Shown here in pieces: positions 1-7,388 of a stretch of DNA of 7,896 bases. The translations under genes were made by a program, and so were the position numbers. Origin of the DNA: an uncultured Eggerthellaceae bacterium (GTDB lineage: Bacteria; Actinomycetota; Coriobacteriia; Coriobacteriales; Eggerthellaceae); contig CAKUDT010000057.1 of assembly GCA_934645125.1 (NCBI GenBank), positions 1-7,896 on the forward strand, in the 5' to 3' direction. The notes beneath the pieces were generated by a model. The model searched no databases. It saw nothing but the letters and a program-made list of their open reading frames with translations, and was not told where the DNA came from. Position 1 is the stretch's first letter, and each line of letters begins with the position of its first letter.

Positions 1-3000
1 GAGCTCACGAGCATCACGGTGGCCGGTGCCGCCACGCAGTACTACGTGGGCGATGAGCAGCCCGCGCTGACTGTCATGGCACATTACGCAGATGGCACGA
101 GCGAAGAAGTCACCGACTTCACGACCGACTGGGACTCTTCCGCTGAAGCCACGGGCAAGGTTGTAACGGTAACGTATAACGGTAAGACCGCAACGTTTAC
201 CTGCGATTTTGTGGTCAAGCCTGACCCTGCAGCTGCTTTGGCAGGCAAAGCCGACGTGAACCTGAAAGACGGGTCCTACGGCTTCGAAGAAGTGGATCTT
301 GACGGCACCACCGTTCTTGCATCCACGAACAAGGGCAAGGGAAGTTCGTCTTCGACCATGACCATCACCATGAAAACGCCGGGCGTGCTTTCCTTCGATT
401 GGAAAGTGAGCTCCGAGCCGGGTTATGACTGGCTGGATGTCAAGGTCAACGACAGCTCCACGACCGCGAATAAATCAAGTCGTTCCGGCGTTATTGACTG
501 GACGGCGTTCAGCACGCTGGTTTCCGCGGGCGATGTTGTTTCCATCAACTATACGAAGGACTCCAGTGGCGATAAGAACGACGATACCGCATGGGTGAAA
601 AACTTTGCCCTTGCTCCGGCATATACGATTGCGTTGACTACCGTTCCTGCAGATGCATCGCTTATCCTTAAGAACTCCGCAGGTCAGGAACTAACCGCTA
701 AGAACGGTGCATACACCGTTGTGGCGGGTACGTATTCGTACGAAGCCTCTGCGTTCGGCTACGAAACGGCAACGGGCACGATTGACGTCGCCGATGCCGA
801 TGTAGCGCGCGAGATCACGCTCACTGCAATGCCTCGACAGACGGTGAGCTTTAACGTGACGGCTCCCGAAGGTCTTTCTGCGGCAGACGCCGCCATTGTG
901 GTGAAAACGGGCAAGCAGACGCTTGATCCGCAAGCCGATGGCACGTACAACTTGCCTGCGGGCGAGTACACGTACACGGTAACGCACCCCAACTGCGATG
1001 ACGTGAGCGGAACGTTCACTGTTTCCGACAGCGCGGTAACGGTTCCGGTGGCGCTTGAGCGCAAGTGGGTTATTGGCGATTACTTTACGGCCGCAGGCGT
1101 TGCCGTGACTGCTGAAAATGGCGGTTACGGTTTCGTGCTTGATGACAACGACTCCAGCTTGCTGAAGAGCGAAAACCAGGGTAAGGGCTCGAGCAGTGCG
1201 GTTTTGACGCTTGCCGCGCAGCAGGCAGGCCAGCTGTCTTTCAGCTACAAGGTAAGCACCGAGGCGAACTACGATAAGTTCAACGTTACGGTGAATGGAA
1301 ATTCGCTGGTCAAGGATGCATCCGGCCTGGTTGATTGGACCACGGCAAGCGCTACTGTGGCAGCCGGCGATAAAGTCCTGTTCACGTACTCTAAGGACTA
1401 CTCAGGCAACAACAACGATGACACCGTTTGGCTGAAGGACTTCAGCTTGGCGCCGGCATATGATGTAACGATTACCGCGACCCCCGCCGATGCGACCATC
1501 GTTTTGCGCAATGCGGCGGGTGAAACCCTTACGGGTAACGCGGGTGTGTTCACCGCTATTCCCGGTGGATACAGCTACGAAGTTTCCGCATTCGGCTACG
1601 GAACCAAGACCGGCACGATCACGGTAACAGATCAAGACGTTGCCCAGACGGTTGTACTGGACGTCTTGCCCACGCAAGCTGTTACATTCACCACCACGCT
1701 GCCCGAGGGCATGTCGTGCACGCCGGCCGTTGCGGTAAAAAGCGCCGATGGCGTTGAACGCGCTTATGTCGCTGGCTTGCCGGCGGGTGAGTACACCTAC
1801 GTTGCTACTGCTGAAGGCTGCGACACCGTGGAAGGTTCCTTCACTGTTGCCGATGCCGCAGTTACCATTCCCGTTGCGTTTGTGCGCACGCTCGTTATGA
1901 CTGACTTTGTGGATTCCGAGCTGGCCACGCTTGCAAACGACACCACTCGTCCGTTCAAGGGCATCTACGACGAGGCGGGCAATTACTTGTATTCCAGCTT
2001 GTCGAGCTACGAAACGGCAAAGCTTTCTCTCACGGCGAACGCGAATGTGCGCGTTTCCTTCGACTACGACGCCGATAACGATTGCACGTATTCGTACGGC
2101 TTCCTGATTCAGAAGGGCGATGTTACGCTCAAGAACACGCAGGGAACGAATGATTGGCAAACGTTTATCGCCGATCTTTCCGCAGGCGACATCTTGTACC
2201 TGAATCACTACATTGGCTATAACAGGACGGGCACTGTTAAAGTGAAGAACTTTGTGCTCACGCCGCTGCATACGATTACTACGTCCATTCCGAGCGGTTC
2301 CGCCATTGAGCTTTACGATAACGGTGAACTCATCGCATCGAATTCTTCGGGTTCCTACGTTGTGCCCGATGGCACGTACACCTACACTGTTTCCCAGTTT
2401 GGCTACACCAGCCAGCAAGGCCAGGTTACGGTTGCCGGTGCCGATGCAGCGATCACCGTTGACGCGCTGGCGCCCGTTGAGTCCAAGACCATCACGTTCG
2501 ATGTTCCCGAAGGCGCAACGGTCACGGTGAACCACGCTACGGCCGGTCAGATGACCGCCCAGGAGAACGGCACGTATGTTTTGCCGGTGGGCGCATCGTT
2601 TACGTATGTGGTTTCGAAGGACAACTACCTTCCCCAGAGCGGAAGCTTTACGGTATCCGATGATGCGACCATTTCCGTTACGCTGGAATTTGCCGGCGAA
2701 GCATGGGATGGCACTACGAAGACCGAGCCTTCCCTGGTAGAGGGCGTGTATCAGATTTCCAATGCGGCCGAGCTTGCTTGGTTTGCCGATAAGGTCTCCG
2801 AAGACAACACGGTGAACGCTGTGCTGACCAGCCAAATCAACCTGGGCGGCAAGACGTGGACAAGCATGGGCAAGCTCAACGAAACAAGCTATCAGAACGA
2901 ATTTGCAGGAACGTTCGACGGCGCGGGCCATACTGTTTCCGGCCTGAAGGCAAGCAATGGTTTGTTCACGGCAACTTCTGCAACGGCTGTCGTGAAAAAC

Positions 3001-6000
3001 TTGGCAGTGTCCGGTGAAATCCAGGGCAGCTCCAACATCGGCGGCATTGTAGGAACAAACGCCGGCCTTATTGAGAACTGCCTGTTCAAGGGTTCGGTAA
3101 AGAACGGAAGCTCGTATAGCACGGGCGGCATTGCCGGTCGCTGCTCGCAGGGTACGGGCATTATCCGCAACTGCGTGAACGAAGGCGAAATATCGTACGT
3201 GGGCAACCTTTACAGCATGACGTCTGTCAACTTGGGCGGCATTGTGGGTTACACGTACGGCGAAGTTTCCAACTGCTATAACGTTGGTTCGCTGTCGGCA
3301 CATGCTACCTACGCCAAGGGCATGGGCGGCATTGTTGGCTCGCTGCGCAGCTCCACCTTAAGCGGCAGCGGCTCCATCGTGAACTGCTACAACGCGGGCA
3401 CGATGACGAAATACGCTGCTGCGGGCGCCCTTGTGGGCGTGCTGGATGGCATGGCTTCTGTGACCAACAGCTACTACCTGAACAGCTGCGGTGCAACCGA
3501 TGAGCGCGCTCAGGCGAAAACTGCTGACGAGATGAAGGCCCACGCGTTTGTGGGTGCGCTGAACGGTTCGGACGGCACGGCATGGCGCATTGACTCCGAT
3601 GCCATCAACGGCGGCTTCCCTGTGCTTGCATGGCAGGGTGGCCAGGAATACAACAACCAGGATGCGAAAGATGTTGCGGCGGCTGTTGCGGCACTCAAGC
3701 TTCAGGCGGTAGCCAATGGCGAAACCATCGATCTGACCGCTGGCACCAATGGTGCGTATTCTTTGGAGCCCGATCAAGCAGCAGCGCTTGTTCTTCCTGC
3801 TGCAGGCGCACAGGATACGGCTATCAGCTGGGCAATCGCGACTGTAGGCGACACGAACGAAAGCGCAATTGCGGCTGATGGCACCCTTACGTATCCCACG
3901 GCGGGCACTGCAACGTATACGCTTACGGCAACCATCACGAAGGGCGACGCTTCTGCGGCCGTTTCCTTCACTGTGGAGTTGCTTTCTGCCGCCCAAGTGA
4001 ACGAAAACGCCCTTTCCGCCCTTTGCACAAAGATGCAGGGACGTTCGATTTGGGCATTCCAGGTGAAAAACCCCGATACGACTACGGCGCGCGATGCCGT
4101 GGTTGATTACCTGACCAGCCAAGGCATTGATCTTGACCAGGAAGGTATTACGCTCACGTTTGTGAACCCGGGAACGAAGGCGTTCCCCGGAACGGATACC
4201 GTCAATCTTGCCGATGACGGCACCATTTCGTACTTCCAGGGTATCGAGGGCAATGCGTCCGCGAAATACGCCCAGTACGATAACGTGACGTTCAACATTG
4301 AGCGCGGCGGCGCAACGAAGCAATTCGGCGTGCGCCTGTTCATTGGCTGGGAGCGCGCCACCGTGCAGGATATTCTGAACGCAGCTGCTTTGAGCGTGAC
4401 CTGGGATTCCATTAAGCCCGAAGGCGTGAACAACCAGGTTGAATACGAAGATGCAAATGGCGAAGCCGTACCGGGTGAGCCGGTGTTCCCGCTGTGGACG
4501 CTTGCCTGCGACGGCACCGACGTGGAGACGGGCGAAGCGAATGCCGCAAACGTTGCCGTTCCTGACAAGACGGTGCTCATGCTGCCCGCAACGGTGGGAA
4601 CCGCCAGTGTTGCGTGGGAAGCAACGTATGATGAAAACGCAGGTCAGCTGGTTACCTTTGAAGACGTCTACGTTGACGGCAAGTATATGTGCAAAGCCAC
4701 GCTCAACGGCAGTGCGTACGGCGAATACGAGGTGTCGCTTGACGCCACGTTCACGTACAACCTGTTCAACGACGGCGAAGGCATGGATGTAAGCTATATT
4801 TATCAAGAGAACCCCGACACGCATCTGAGCGAGCCAGTTCTTGACGAAGAGGGCAACCCCATTACCATTGATGTGCCGCTGGTAACTACGTATGCCGGCA
4901 TCAGCTTTGTGCTGGCGCAGGGCGAAAAGACCCCCATTGATGCCGCGCAGACGCAAAGCGATTTGGAGAACAAGTACGAAGATTTGATCAGGGACTTTGT
5001 TGACAAGGACAAGAAGCCCGATCTTGCCAACGTGGCCGACGACCTGCAGATGCCCACGCCCTCTACGTTGGAGCAGTCCGGCATCTTCCAGGATCGCGAT
5101 TTCGAGAAAGTCACCATGACCTCGGGCGATACGGAGCACCTGACGTTCTATGGTTACCATGCTCAGATTTATCGTCCGTTGCCGGGCGAAGAAGCGGTTA
5201 CGGTTCCGTACACGGTGACTATCACCGACCGCATCACTGAAGAAGTGTATGCGGAAAAGACGTTTACGCTGACGGTGACTCCGTTCGAACAAAAAGAGCT
5301 GGATGCCGCGCTTGCCCTGATGGCGCGCGTGGCCACGAACGAGGTGTACTGGAACGGTCTGGCGTATGAAGGCGCCGACAAGAATAATATCACGCAAAGC
5401 TTGAAGCCCTTCAGCGAGATTGTGGCTGATGCTGAAGGCAACCTAACTTACATTCGTGGTGCGCTGAACATCACGTTTGACGGCATTGAGCTGGACGATT
5501 TGCCGGGTTACGACCCCATGATCTATGGCCAGAGCTGGCGCGAGATCCGCTCAAGCAACGAAAACGTGATTGCCAGCGAAACGCTGCGCTTCACGCAGCC
5601 GGAATATAACACCGAAGTCACGTTGGATTCCGTGATGTCGTACACGAAGTACGCAAAGTACTGGGAGAAGTTCGGCATTGGCGATGAAGCCACCGAAGAT
5701 TCTGCTTCGAAGTACGAAGCGTTCAAGGGCTTCTACAAGGTGCCTGTGAACACCACGGTCAAAGTTGCGGGCACGAAGGGCGATGCGCCTACCGAGCCAG
5801 CACCCGATGTGAACGTAACAGTAACGGTCAGCCTGGCGGGTGTTTTGGGCACCACCGCTCAAAACACCGTGGCAGCAGCGCTTCCTGTTGTTGCCAAGGA
5901 CCTGAACGTTGACGGCAAGGTCACCTACGACGAGGCCATGGTCGCTGCGCATCAGGCATACGCCAAGAACGGCGCCGATGACTTCGCCATTACGGCATCG

Positions 6001-6864
6001 GGTTGGGTCAGCAAGCTGTGGGGCGTTTCCACGGAAAGCTCGGGCTTCCTGCGCAATGGCGCCGCTACGCCCGATGTGATTTCTCGCATTACGGTTGAGC
6101 CGAACGATATGCTCTATGTGTACACGTACAAGGATTCGGCGAACTACTCTGACCTGGTCACGTCGTTTAACGTGACGTCTCAGAGCGTCAGCGCGAACCA
6201 GGCGTTCGATATCACGCTGAACTACAGCGGCTACGATAGCAACTTCAACGCTATCACCGGTACGGTTTCCGGTGCGCAAATCGGCTACGCCACGCCGGAG
6301 GGCTTTGTGCCGCTGGAAGGTTGCGTGACGGCAGCGGGCGGTAAGGCAAGTGTGACGTTCGCGAAACCGGGCACGTACGTGCTTACCGCGCAAAGCGACA
6401 GCAAGATCATGACGGCGCCGTACTGCATTGTGACCGTTGAGTACACGCCCAGCTTCACGGTGGGAAGCCAGCCGTTTGCGGGCGACTACGTGAAGGTCAC
6501 GCTGGGCGCTGGTTTCGACGAGGCCACCACTCCCGTTGCGGCGGGCGTGAGCTTCCTGAAGCTTGCGGATGGCACGTATGCGGCGCTTATGACCGCCAAT
6601 GAAGCTGCCGCTCTTACGGCGGATTCCTTCACGTTTGCGGAAGGCGCCGCTGCAAGCGCCGGCGTTGTGGGCGACGTGAATAATTCGGGTCGCATGAACA
6701 TCGTTGACGCGCAAATTGCCTACGACTTGGGCAACAACAAGTACGCCGACTTCAGCGTGTTGCCCATGGCGGGCTGGTTCGCGGCGGATATGAACGCCGA
6801 TGGCGTGGTAGACGCAACCGATGCGTTTGCCATCCAATACGCTGTCCACTACGGACGCGCGTAA
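1..6864 (+). CDS. Giant multidomain surface protein with PEGA, GLUG, Ig-like and C-terminal dockerin domains (5' partial)
   Basis: The reading frame is open from base 1 to TAA at 6862-6864 (2287 residues seen). The true start lies upstream: residues 1-76 are the end of a group-3-type bacterial Ig domain (YxVGDE, YADGTSEEVTD, VTVTYNGKTATF), so the GTG at 19 is internal. Then come three jelly-roll/PEGA/PEGA units (77-898), a GLUG beta-helix (899-1213), an atrophied bacterial Ig-like domain (about 1219-1328; SWAIAT, LTYPTAGTATYTLTATITKG), about 600 beta-rich residues I cannot assign, a domain with an EF-hand loop (about 1937-2147), a short beta module and a type I dockerin (2225-2287). Family knowledge suggests an extracellular adhesin or scaffold-associated protein; no catalytic motif is visible. 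There is no LPXTG, hydrophobic C-terminal helix or basic tail. It is transcribed alone in this window and ends 120 bp before a strong terminator. Binding target and export signal cannot be determined here. Confidence 0.93.
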   Translation, partial: ELTSITVAGAATQYYVGDEQPALTVMAHYADGTSEEVTDFTTDWDSSAEATGKVVTVTYNGKTATFTCDFVVKPDPAAALAGKADVNLKDGSYGFEEVDLDGTTVLASTNKGKGSSSSTMTITMKTPGVLSFDWKVSSEPGYDWLDVKVNDSSTTANKSSRSGVIDWTAFSTLVSAGDVVSINYTKDSSGDKNDDTAWVKNFALAPAYTIALTTVPADASLILKNSAGQELTAKNGAYTVVAGTYSYEASAFGYETATGTIDVADADVAREITLTAMPRQTVSFNVTAPEGLSAADAAIVVKTGKQTLDPQADGTYNLPAGEYTYTVTHPNCDDVSGTFTVSDSAVTVPVALERKWVIGDYFTAAGVAVTAENGGYGFVLDDNDSSLLKSENQGKGSSSAVLTLAAQQAGQLSFSYKVSTEANYDKFNVTVNGNSLVKDASGLVDWTTASATVAAGDKVLFTYSKDYSGNNNDDTVWLKDFSLAPAYDVTITATPADATIVLRNAAGETLTGNAGVFTAIPGGYSYEVSAFGYGTKTGTITVTDQDVAQTVVLDVLPTQAVTFTTTLPEGMSCTPAVAVKSADGVERAYVAGLPAGEYTYVATAEGCDTVEGSFTVADAAVTIPVAFVRTLVMTDFVDSELATLANDTTRPFKGIYDEAGNYLYSSLSSYETAKLSLTANANVRVSFDYDADNDCTYSYGFLIQKGDVTLKNTQGTNDWQTFIADLSAGDILYLNHYIGYNRTGTVKVKNFVLTPLHTITTSIPSGSAIELYDNGELIASNSSGSYVVPDGTYTYTVSQFGYTSQQGQVTVAGADAAITVDALAPVESKTITFDVPEGATVTVNHATAGQMTAQENGTYVLPVGASFTYVVSKDNYLPQSGSFTVSDDATISVTLEFAGEAWDGTTKTEPSLVEGVYQISNAAELAWFADKVSEDNTVNAVLTSQINLGGKTWTSMGKLNETSYQNEFAGTFDGAGHTVSGLKASNGLFTATSATAVVKNLAVSGEIQGSSNIGGIVGTNAGLIENCLFKGSVKNGSSYSTGGIAGRCSQGTGIIRNCVNEGEISYVGNLYSMTSVNLGGIVGYTYGEVSNCYNVGSLSAHATYAKGMGGIVGSLRSSTLSGSGSIVNCYNAGTMTKYAAAGALVGVLDGMASVTNSYYLNSCGATDERAQAKTADEMKAHAFVGALNGSDGTAWRIDSDAINGGFPVLAWQGGQEYNNQDAKDVAAAVAALKLQAVANGETIDLTAGTNGAYSLEPDQAAALVLPAAGAQDTAISWAIATVGDTNESAIAADGTLTYPTAGTATYTLTATITKGDASAAVSFTVELLSAAQVNENALSALCTKMQGRSIWAFQVKNPDTTTARDAVVDYLTSQGIDLDQEGITLTFVNPGTKAFPGTDTVNLADDGTISYFQGIEGNASAKYAQYDNVTFNIERGGATKQFGVRLFIGWERATVQDILNAAALSVTWDSIKPEGVNNQVEYEDANGEAVPGEPVFPLWTLACDGTDVETGEANAANVAVPDKTVLMLPATVGTASVAWEATYDENAGQLVTFEDVYVDGKYMCKATLNGSAYGEYEVSLDATFTYNLFNDGEGMDVSYIYQENPDTHLSEPVLDEEGNPITIDVPLVTTYAGISFVLAQGEKTPIDAAQTQSDLENKYEDLIRDFVDKDKKPDLANVADDLQMPTPSTLEQSGIFQDRDFEKVTMTSGDTEHLTFYGYHAQIYRPLPGEEAVTVPYTVTITDRITEEVYAEKTFTLTVTPFEQKELDAALALMARVATNEVYWNGLAYEGADKNNITQSLKPFSEIVADAEGNLTYIRGALNITFDGIELDDLPGYDPMIYGQSWREIRSSNENVIASETLRFTQPEYNTEVTLDSVMSYTKYAKYWEKFGIGDEATEDSASKYEAFKGFYKVPVNTTVKVAGTKGDAPTEPAPDVNVTVTVSLAGVLGTTAQNTVAAALPVVAKDLNVDGKVTYDEAMVAAHQAYAKNGADDFAITASGWVSKLWGVSTESSGFLRNGAATPDVISRITVEPNDMLYVYTYKDSANYSDLVTSFNVTSQSVSANQAFDITLNYSGYDSNFNAITGTVSGAQIGYATPEGFVPLEGCVTAAGGKASVTFAKPGTYVLTAQSDSKIMTAPYCIVTVEYTPSFTVGSQPFAGDYVKVTLGAGFDEATTPVAAGVSFLKLADGTYAALMTANEAAALTADSFTFAEGAAASAGVVGDVNNSGRMNIVDAQIAYDLGNNKYADFSVLPMAGWFAADMNADGVVDATDAFAIQYAVHYGRA
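229..2694 (+). repeat. Three tandem jelly-roll + PEGA + PEGA protein units
   Basis: Three diverged copies of one compound module follow one another inside the large gene: 229-1065, 1066-1887 and 1888-2694. Each opens with a beta-sandwich region (units 1 and 2 share LSFxxKVSxExxYD, then DWT, then AGD and NDDTxWxKxF). Each continues with a PEGA-like domain (from 622, 1459 and 2269; PADA or PSGSA, then YxYxxSxFGY), and closes with a second PEGA-like domain (from 835, 1672 and 2488; LPAGEYTY or LPVGASFTY, then GxFTVxD). The copies are recognisable in protein but not close in DNA, so the duplication is old. Unit 3 is the most diverged: its sandwich lacks the KVS and KDxSGxxNDDTxW motifs. PEGA domains are known as small beta modules of surface proteins; the sandwich as a ligand-binding domain is inference. 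Confidence 0.8.
2695..3639 (+). other. GLUG-motif beta-helix region within the large protein
   Basis: A lead-in (YQISNAAELAWFADKV, INLGG, then FAGTFDGAGHTVSGL) is the usual start of a GLUG-containing right-handed beta-helix. Five GLUG-type motifs follow at about 3034-3102 (NIGGIVG, IENC), 3118-3192 (TGGIAG, IRNC), 3232-3297 (LGGIVG, VSNCYNVG), 3322-3405 (MGGIVG, IVNCYNAG) and 3421-3480 (AGALVG, VTNSYYL). The region closes with the typical capping pattern of such proteins (ADEMKA, FVGALN, INGGFPVLAWQ). The first four rungs each carry an Asn-Cys pair, which would stack along the helix; the fifth has Asn-Ser. GLUG domains occur in bacterial surface adhesins and IgA-peptidase-like proteins; no peptidase motif is present here. 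Confidence 0.85.
5899..5934 (+). other. Canonical EF-hand calcium loop in the penultimate domain
   Basis: Residues 1967-1978 of the partial protein read DLNVDGKVTYDE. Acidic or amide side chains fall at loop positions 1, 3 and 5, glycine at 6, a hydrophobic residue at 8 and glutamate at 12, which is the standard EF-hand pattern rather than the dockerin pattern (aspartate at 12). It sits near the front of a domain of about 210 residues (nt 5809-6441) with SGWVSKLWG, GFLRNG, LYVYTYKDS and GTYVLTAQS. The domain resembles ligand-presenting beta modules of the DUF4430/transcobalamin-like kind, but that resemblance is only suggestive. Calcium binding is inferred from the loop. Confidence 0.7.
6673..6822 (+). 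other. C-terminal type I dockerin domain
   Basis: Two calcium-loop segments near the C-terminus match the dockerin type I duplication: DVNNSGRMNIVD (6673-6708) and DMNADGVVDATD (6787-6822), each followed by a helix-like stretch (AQIAYDLG and AFAIQYAVHYG). The second loop has the full ligand set (D1, N3, D5, D9, D12). The first has Ser at position 5 and Asn at position 9, still compatible with calcium binding. About 26 residues separate the loops, slightly long. Dockerins bind cohesin domains of scaffoldins or other cell-surface proteins. No cohesin is encoded in this window, so the partner must lie elsewhere or the domain has another role. Confidence 0.88.
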
Positions 6865-6983
6865 CGCACGTTTGACGTGTGCGAACGTGGTCGTTTGCGG
6901 AAAAGCACGCGTAGGGGATCGCATTGCGCGCACAAGCGGGCAATGCAACGAGCAGTAAGTTAGCTGCTCCCGCGTGCATTATG
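6865..6983 (+). ncRNA. Highly structured 3' UTR with a predicted three-way junction; possible RNA element
   Basis: Between the stop codon and the terminator almost all bases can be paired. A hairpin at 6881-6898 has a 7-bp stem (one G-U) and a TGGT loop. GCACGCG (6905-6911) pairs perfectly with CGCGTGC (6971-6977) and encloses two further hairpins: 6921-6946 (7 bp GCATTGC/GCAATGC, one G-G mismatch, 3 bp CGC/GCG, ACAA loop) and 6950-6969 (6 bp GAGCAG/CTGCTC). This is the layout of a three-way junction with a 9-nt unpaired strand (6912-6920). I do not recognise a known riboswitch or ribozyme core: there is no hammerhead CUGAUGA and the joining strands do not match the purine class. It may protect the mRNA 3' end, be a 3'-UTR-derived small RNA, or be chance pairing. 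Confidence 0.35.
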
Positions 6984-7020
6984 AAAGGGTGCGGTGCCGT
7001 TTTGGTGCCGCACCCTTTTC
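6984..7020 (+). terminator. Strong intrinsic terminator
   Basis: A 15-bp stem (6984-6998 with 7004-7018) carries an uninterrupted 11-bp outer helix, AAAGGGTGCGG with CCGCACCCTTT, then T-G, G-T, C-G and C-G pairs around a GTTTT loop. The 3' arm runs into TTTTC. It lies 120 bp past the stop codon of the large gene and no other gene end precedes it, so it should end that transcript. On the minus strand the T-run is short and no gene points into it, so bidirectional use is unlikely. Confidence 0.9.
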
Positions 7021-7089
7021 GTGCCTCTGGTGAAGGGTGGGTCCTGGGATGCGCTCTCTTGGTTTGCCTTCATGCAGCCCGATGCTCAT
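7021..7089. other. Short spacer with no recognisable feature
   Basis: Between the terminator and the left arm of the inverted repeat I see no promoter, ORF or strong structure. CATGCA at 7071-7076 stands 13 nt outside the left arm, and its inverted counterpart TGCATG at 7263-7268 stands 13 nt outside the right arm. This equal spacing may mark the eroded outer edge of the inverted repeat, but a 6-mer match can be chance. Confidence 0.4.
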
Positions 7090-7249
7090 AAATTGACAAG
7101 TTTTCGAAGCTTTTGGAAAGATAGGGTAGGCGGAGAGGTGTGAGGATGTCTGCTCGCTATTACCCACCTGGGGAAACGCCGAAAATTGACATCAACAGCT
7201 TCCCGAAAATCGCATTCGGCTTCCAAAAGCTTCGGAAACTTGTCAATTT
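7090..7249. repeat. A+T-rich 29-nt inverted repeat with a third partial copy inside
   Basis: Bases 7090-7118 are the reverse complement of 7221-7249 with one difference in 29 (T7104 opposite G7235, a wobble pair in RNA). The arms enclose 102 nt. Each arm starts with AAATTGACA and contains a near-palindrome around AAGCTT. The arms are about 31% G+C, well below the flanking genes. A third copy of the outer end, CGAAAATTGACA, lies inside at 7180-7191; it matches the right end (7241-7252) perfectly over 12 bp in inverted orientation, so two exclusive hairpins are possible. The loop also holds CCGAA/TTCGG (7203-7207 with 7215-7219). No target-site duplication or transposase is visible. It could be a small non-autonomous element, a dispersed repeat of the BIME kind, or a regulatory structure. 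Confidence 0.85.
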
Positions 7250-7388
7250 TCGCGGTTTGTCTTGCATGGCGAAAAGCTCAAGAGAAGAAAAAGGCGCTAT
7301 GGCGGTGTGCTGCACGAGTCCGAAAATGCTTCGGCGCCGCCAAGGGGAGATTCCCTGTTGCTTTCGTGTACTCAGGGAGCGCTTTTGA
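7146..7388 (+). CDS. Doubtful small ORF, 80 residues, overlapping the inverted repeat
   Basis: An ATG at 7146 is preceded by GGAGAGG (7132-7138) at a 7-nt gap, a good Shine-Dalgarno arrangement, and the frame runs to TGA at 7386-7388. The product would be basic, with no signal peptide, membrane segment or motif I recognise. Its residues 15-35 or so are translated from the loop and right arm of the inverted repeat, and its stop codon overlaps the likely promoter of the next gene. A GTG at 7140 is an alternative start. TTGACA at 7093-7098 looks like a -35 box, but the nearest plausible -10 (TAGGGT, 7122-7127) is 23 bp away, too far. Most likely not a gene; the ribosome-binding site is the only reason to keep it. 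Confidence 0.18.
   Translation: MSARYYPPGETPKIDINSFPKIAFGFQKLRKLVNFRGLSCMAKSSREEKGAMAVCCTSPKMLRRRQGEIPCCFRVLRERF

Noticed and set aside
19..21. GTG as the start of the large gene
   Set aside because: The frame is open to the left edge, the Ig-like domain is already under way in the preceding codons, and there is no ribosome-binding site or signal peptide.
1402..6948. Long open frames on the minus strand (1402-3303, 3358-5397, 5551-6948)
   Set aside because: They lie fully antisense to a frame with clear domain content. Their products are rich in Arg, His and Cys with no recognisable domain, as expected from codon bias of the sense gene.
6905..6977. tRNA, hammerhead ribozyme, purine or c-di-GMP riboswitch as an identity for the three-way junction
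   Set aside because: The 7-bp closing stem recalls a tRNA, but there is no anticodon or T arm. The hammerhead core, purine-class joining sequences and GEMM motifs are absent, and the element follows a gene rather than leading one.
7090..7249. CRISPR array or insertion sequence
   Set aside because: There are only two full arms in inverted orientation, no regular direct repeats with spacers, no transposase frame and no visible target duplication.
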